A stretch of 14,764 nucleotides of DNA, from assembly GCA_002366645.1 (NCBI GenBank), contig DFBM01000075.1, positions 1 to 14,764 of the forward strand. The letters are read 5' to 3'. This DNA comes from Rhodobacterales bacterium UBA3080 (GTDB lineage: Bacteria > Pseudomonadota > Alphaproteobacteria > Rhodobacterales > Rhodobacteraceae). The position numbers and the translations under genes are program-made. Numbering within the stretch: position 1 is the stretch's first letter; the number at the start of each line of letters is the position of its first letter. This document shows positions 14,235 to 14,764 of this stretch, piece after piece. Under the pieces are notes generated by a model. The model saw nothing but the letters and a program-made list of their open reading frames with translations, was not told the origin of the DNA and made no database searches.

Positions 14235-14497
14235 ATGCTGAATTACATTCAGGGCGCGAGAACTTACAGGCAAACAGCGAGAAGAAACGCGCAAATGTAG
14301 TTGACGGCAGTACCGTTACGGATAAGGCGTTTAAAATTTTGTTTGCGGGTAAGCTTAACGAAAAGGCGCTACTGGCAGCTGTAGGCGTTGGAAAAAGCGG
14401 CTATGCTGCAACGGAACACATAACAATGCTCGCTCTGGACGCATTTGAAGAAGGTAAGCTTAGTGAAGCTGGTTTGATGCAAGTTTTGAACGGTTAA
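14231..14497 (+). CDS. Hypothetical 88-residue protein
   Basis: I do not recognise a family. The protein starts MNAELHSGRENLQANSEKKR, is charged at first, and then has a helical Ala/Leu/Gly-rich part with two similar-looking segments (AFKILFAGKLNEKALLAAVG and ALDAFEEGKLSEAGLMQVL) that may be a degenerate internal repeat of about 39 residues. The ATG overlaps the integrase stop (ATGA) without a good ribosome binding site of its own, so it is either translationally coupled or formed by a deletion joining the integrase to an unrelated gene. Its stop overlaps the end of a converging small gene by 4 bases. Confidence 0.5.
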   Translation: MNAELHSGRENLQANSEKKRANVVDGSTVTDKAFKILFAGKLNEKALLAAVGVGKSGYAATEHITMLALDAFEEGKLSEAGLMQVLNG

Positions 14498-14652
14498 TTT
14501 CCCACCTCAACCAACAACTTCGTTCTCGTCAACAAAATACGTTTTTGACATTTTCGTTCTTGTTGGCTGCGGGGCAGATTTTTGCGCACCCATTCAATAT
14601 GCTTTTCTTCACGTGCCAACTGCTTTGCTAAGCCCAGCTTTGATTTTGCCAT
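14494..14652 (-). CDS. Small basic hypothetical protein (52 residues)
   Basis: An open frame on the minus strand runs from ATG 14652 to TAA 14494. It encodes a Lys/Arg-rich peptide beginning MAKSKLGLAKQLAREEKHIE and containing WVRKNLPRSQQERK. A good AAAGGA lies 7 bases before the ATG, and a promoter-like pair lies upstream. No family is recognised; the charge suggests nucleic-acid binding, which is inference only. Confidence 0.45.
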   Translation of the reverse strand: MAKSKLGLAKQLAREEKHIEWVRKNLPRSQQERKCQKRILLTRTKLLVEVGN

Positions 14653-14674
14653 TTGTCTATCCTTTAACATCAGC

Positions 14675-14702
14675 TAAATATTACTGCCTTCAACGCCAAC
14701 AA
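14675..14702 (-). promoter_or_regulatory. Possible promoter for the 52-residue gene
   Basis: On the minus strand TTGTTG (14702-14697) and TATTTA (14680-14675) are 16 bases apart, ending 22 bases before the small gene's ATG. The boxes are imperfect, but placement fits. Confidence 0.3.
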
Positions 14703-14764
14703 ATGACCATGCATTTCAATACTCCTGACTACGCTAATGATAAATAAAAGTAGCAAAGGAACGG

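Larger units (their letters stand above)
13586..14764 (+). mobile_element. Left end of a tRNA-Cys-associated island, cut by the window edge
   Basis: The elements are a tRNA 3' end, arm-site-like repeats, a tyrosine integrase reading away from the tRNA, and small unrecognised genes in AT-richer sequence than the chromosomal genes to the left. The right end and any duplicated tRNA 3' segment lie outside the window. The truncated integrase suggests a decayed island. Confidence 0.5.

Overview
The window looks like chromosomal DNA from an alphaproteobacterium, most likely Rhodobacterales. This is judged from the gene families and their order: an isoaspartyl-methyltransferase-like gene, then tolC, then a small DUF2497/PopZ-like gene converging on an sseB-like gene, plus an alphaproteobacterial DUF3489-DUF2924-recombinase cassette. 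No 16S gene or other marker is present, so the genus cannot be named.

Layout. (1) 1-708: an M23-type peptidase gene on the minus strand, with an intact domain and an apparently decayed C-terminal tail. (2) 709-1272: an AT-rich gap that may hold a transposase scrap, followed by a promoter-like site and a hairpin-rich leader. (3) 1273-6610: a compact plus-strand block that looks mobile. It encodes a ParB-domain/DNA methyltransferase fusion, a DUF5681 protein, a terminase-like ATPase with no visible nuclease domain, a DUF3489 winged-helix protein, a DUF2924 protein and a large serine recombinase. Genes overlap within each of its two halves, and a 226-base hairpin-containing gap separates the halves. 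(4) 6781-9815: tRNA-Gln and a minus-strand capsule operon, kpsT-kpsE-kdsA. (5) 10019-13382: sseB-like gene (+), then DUF2497-like gene, tolC and a pcm-like gene (all minus). (6) 13523-14764: tRNA-Cys with the start of a second, tyrosine-integrase island. Its integrase is cut before the catalytic domain and is followed by two small unknown genes.

How the genes work together. KpsT and KpsE are the ATPase and the inner-membrane/periplasmic co-polymerase of an ABC-dependent capsule exporter, and KdsA makes the Kdo precursor used in LPS or in the capsule linker. The permease kpsM is not adjacent. The 1273-6610 block pairs DNA modification and a packaging-type motor with a site-specific recombinase but has no portal, capsid or replication genes. 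It is the best candidate here for an uncharacterised system. Its parts are recognisable families; the combined function is unknown.
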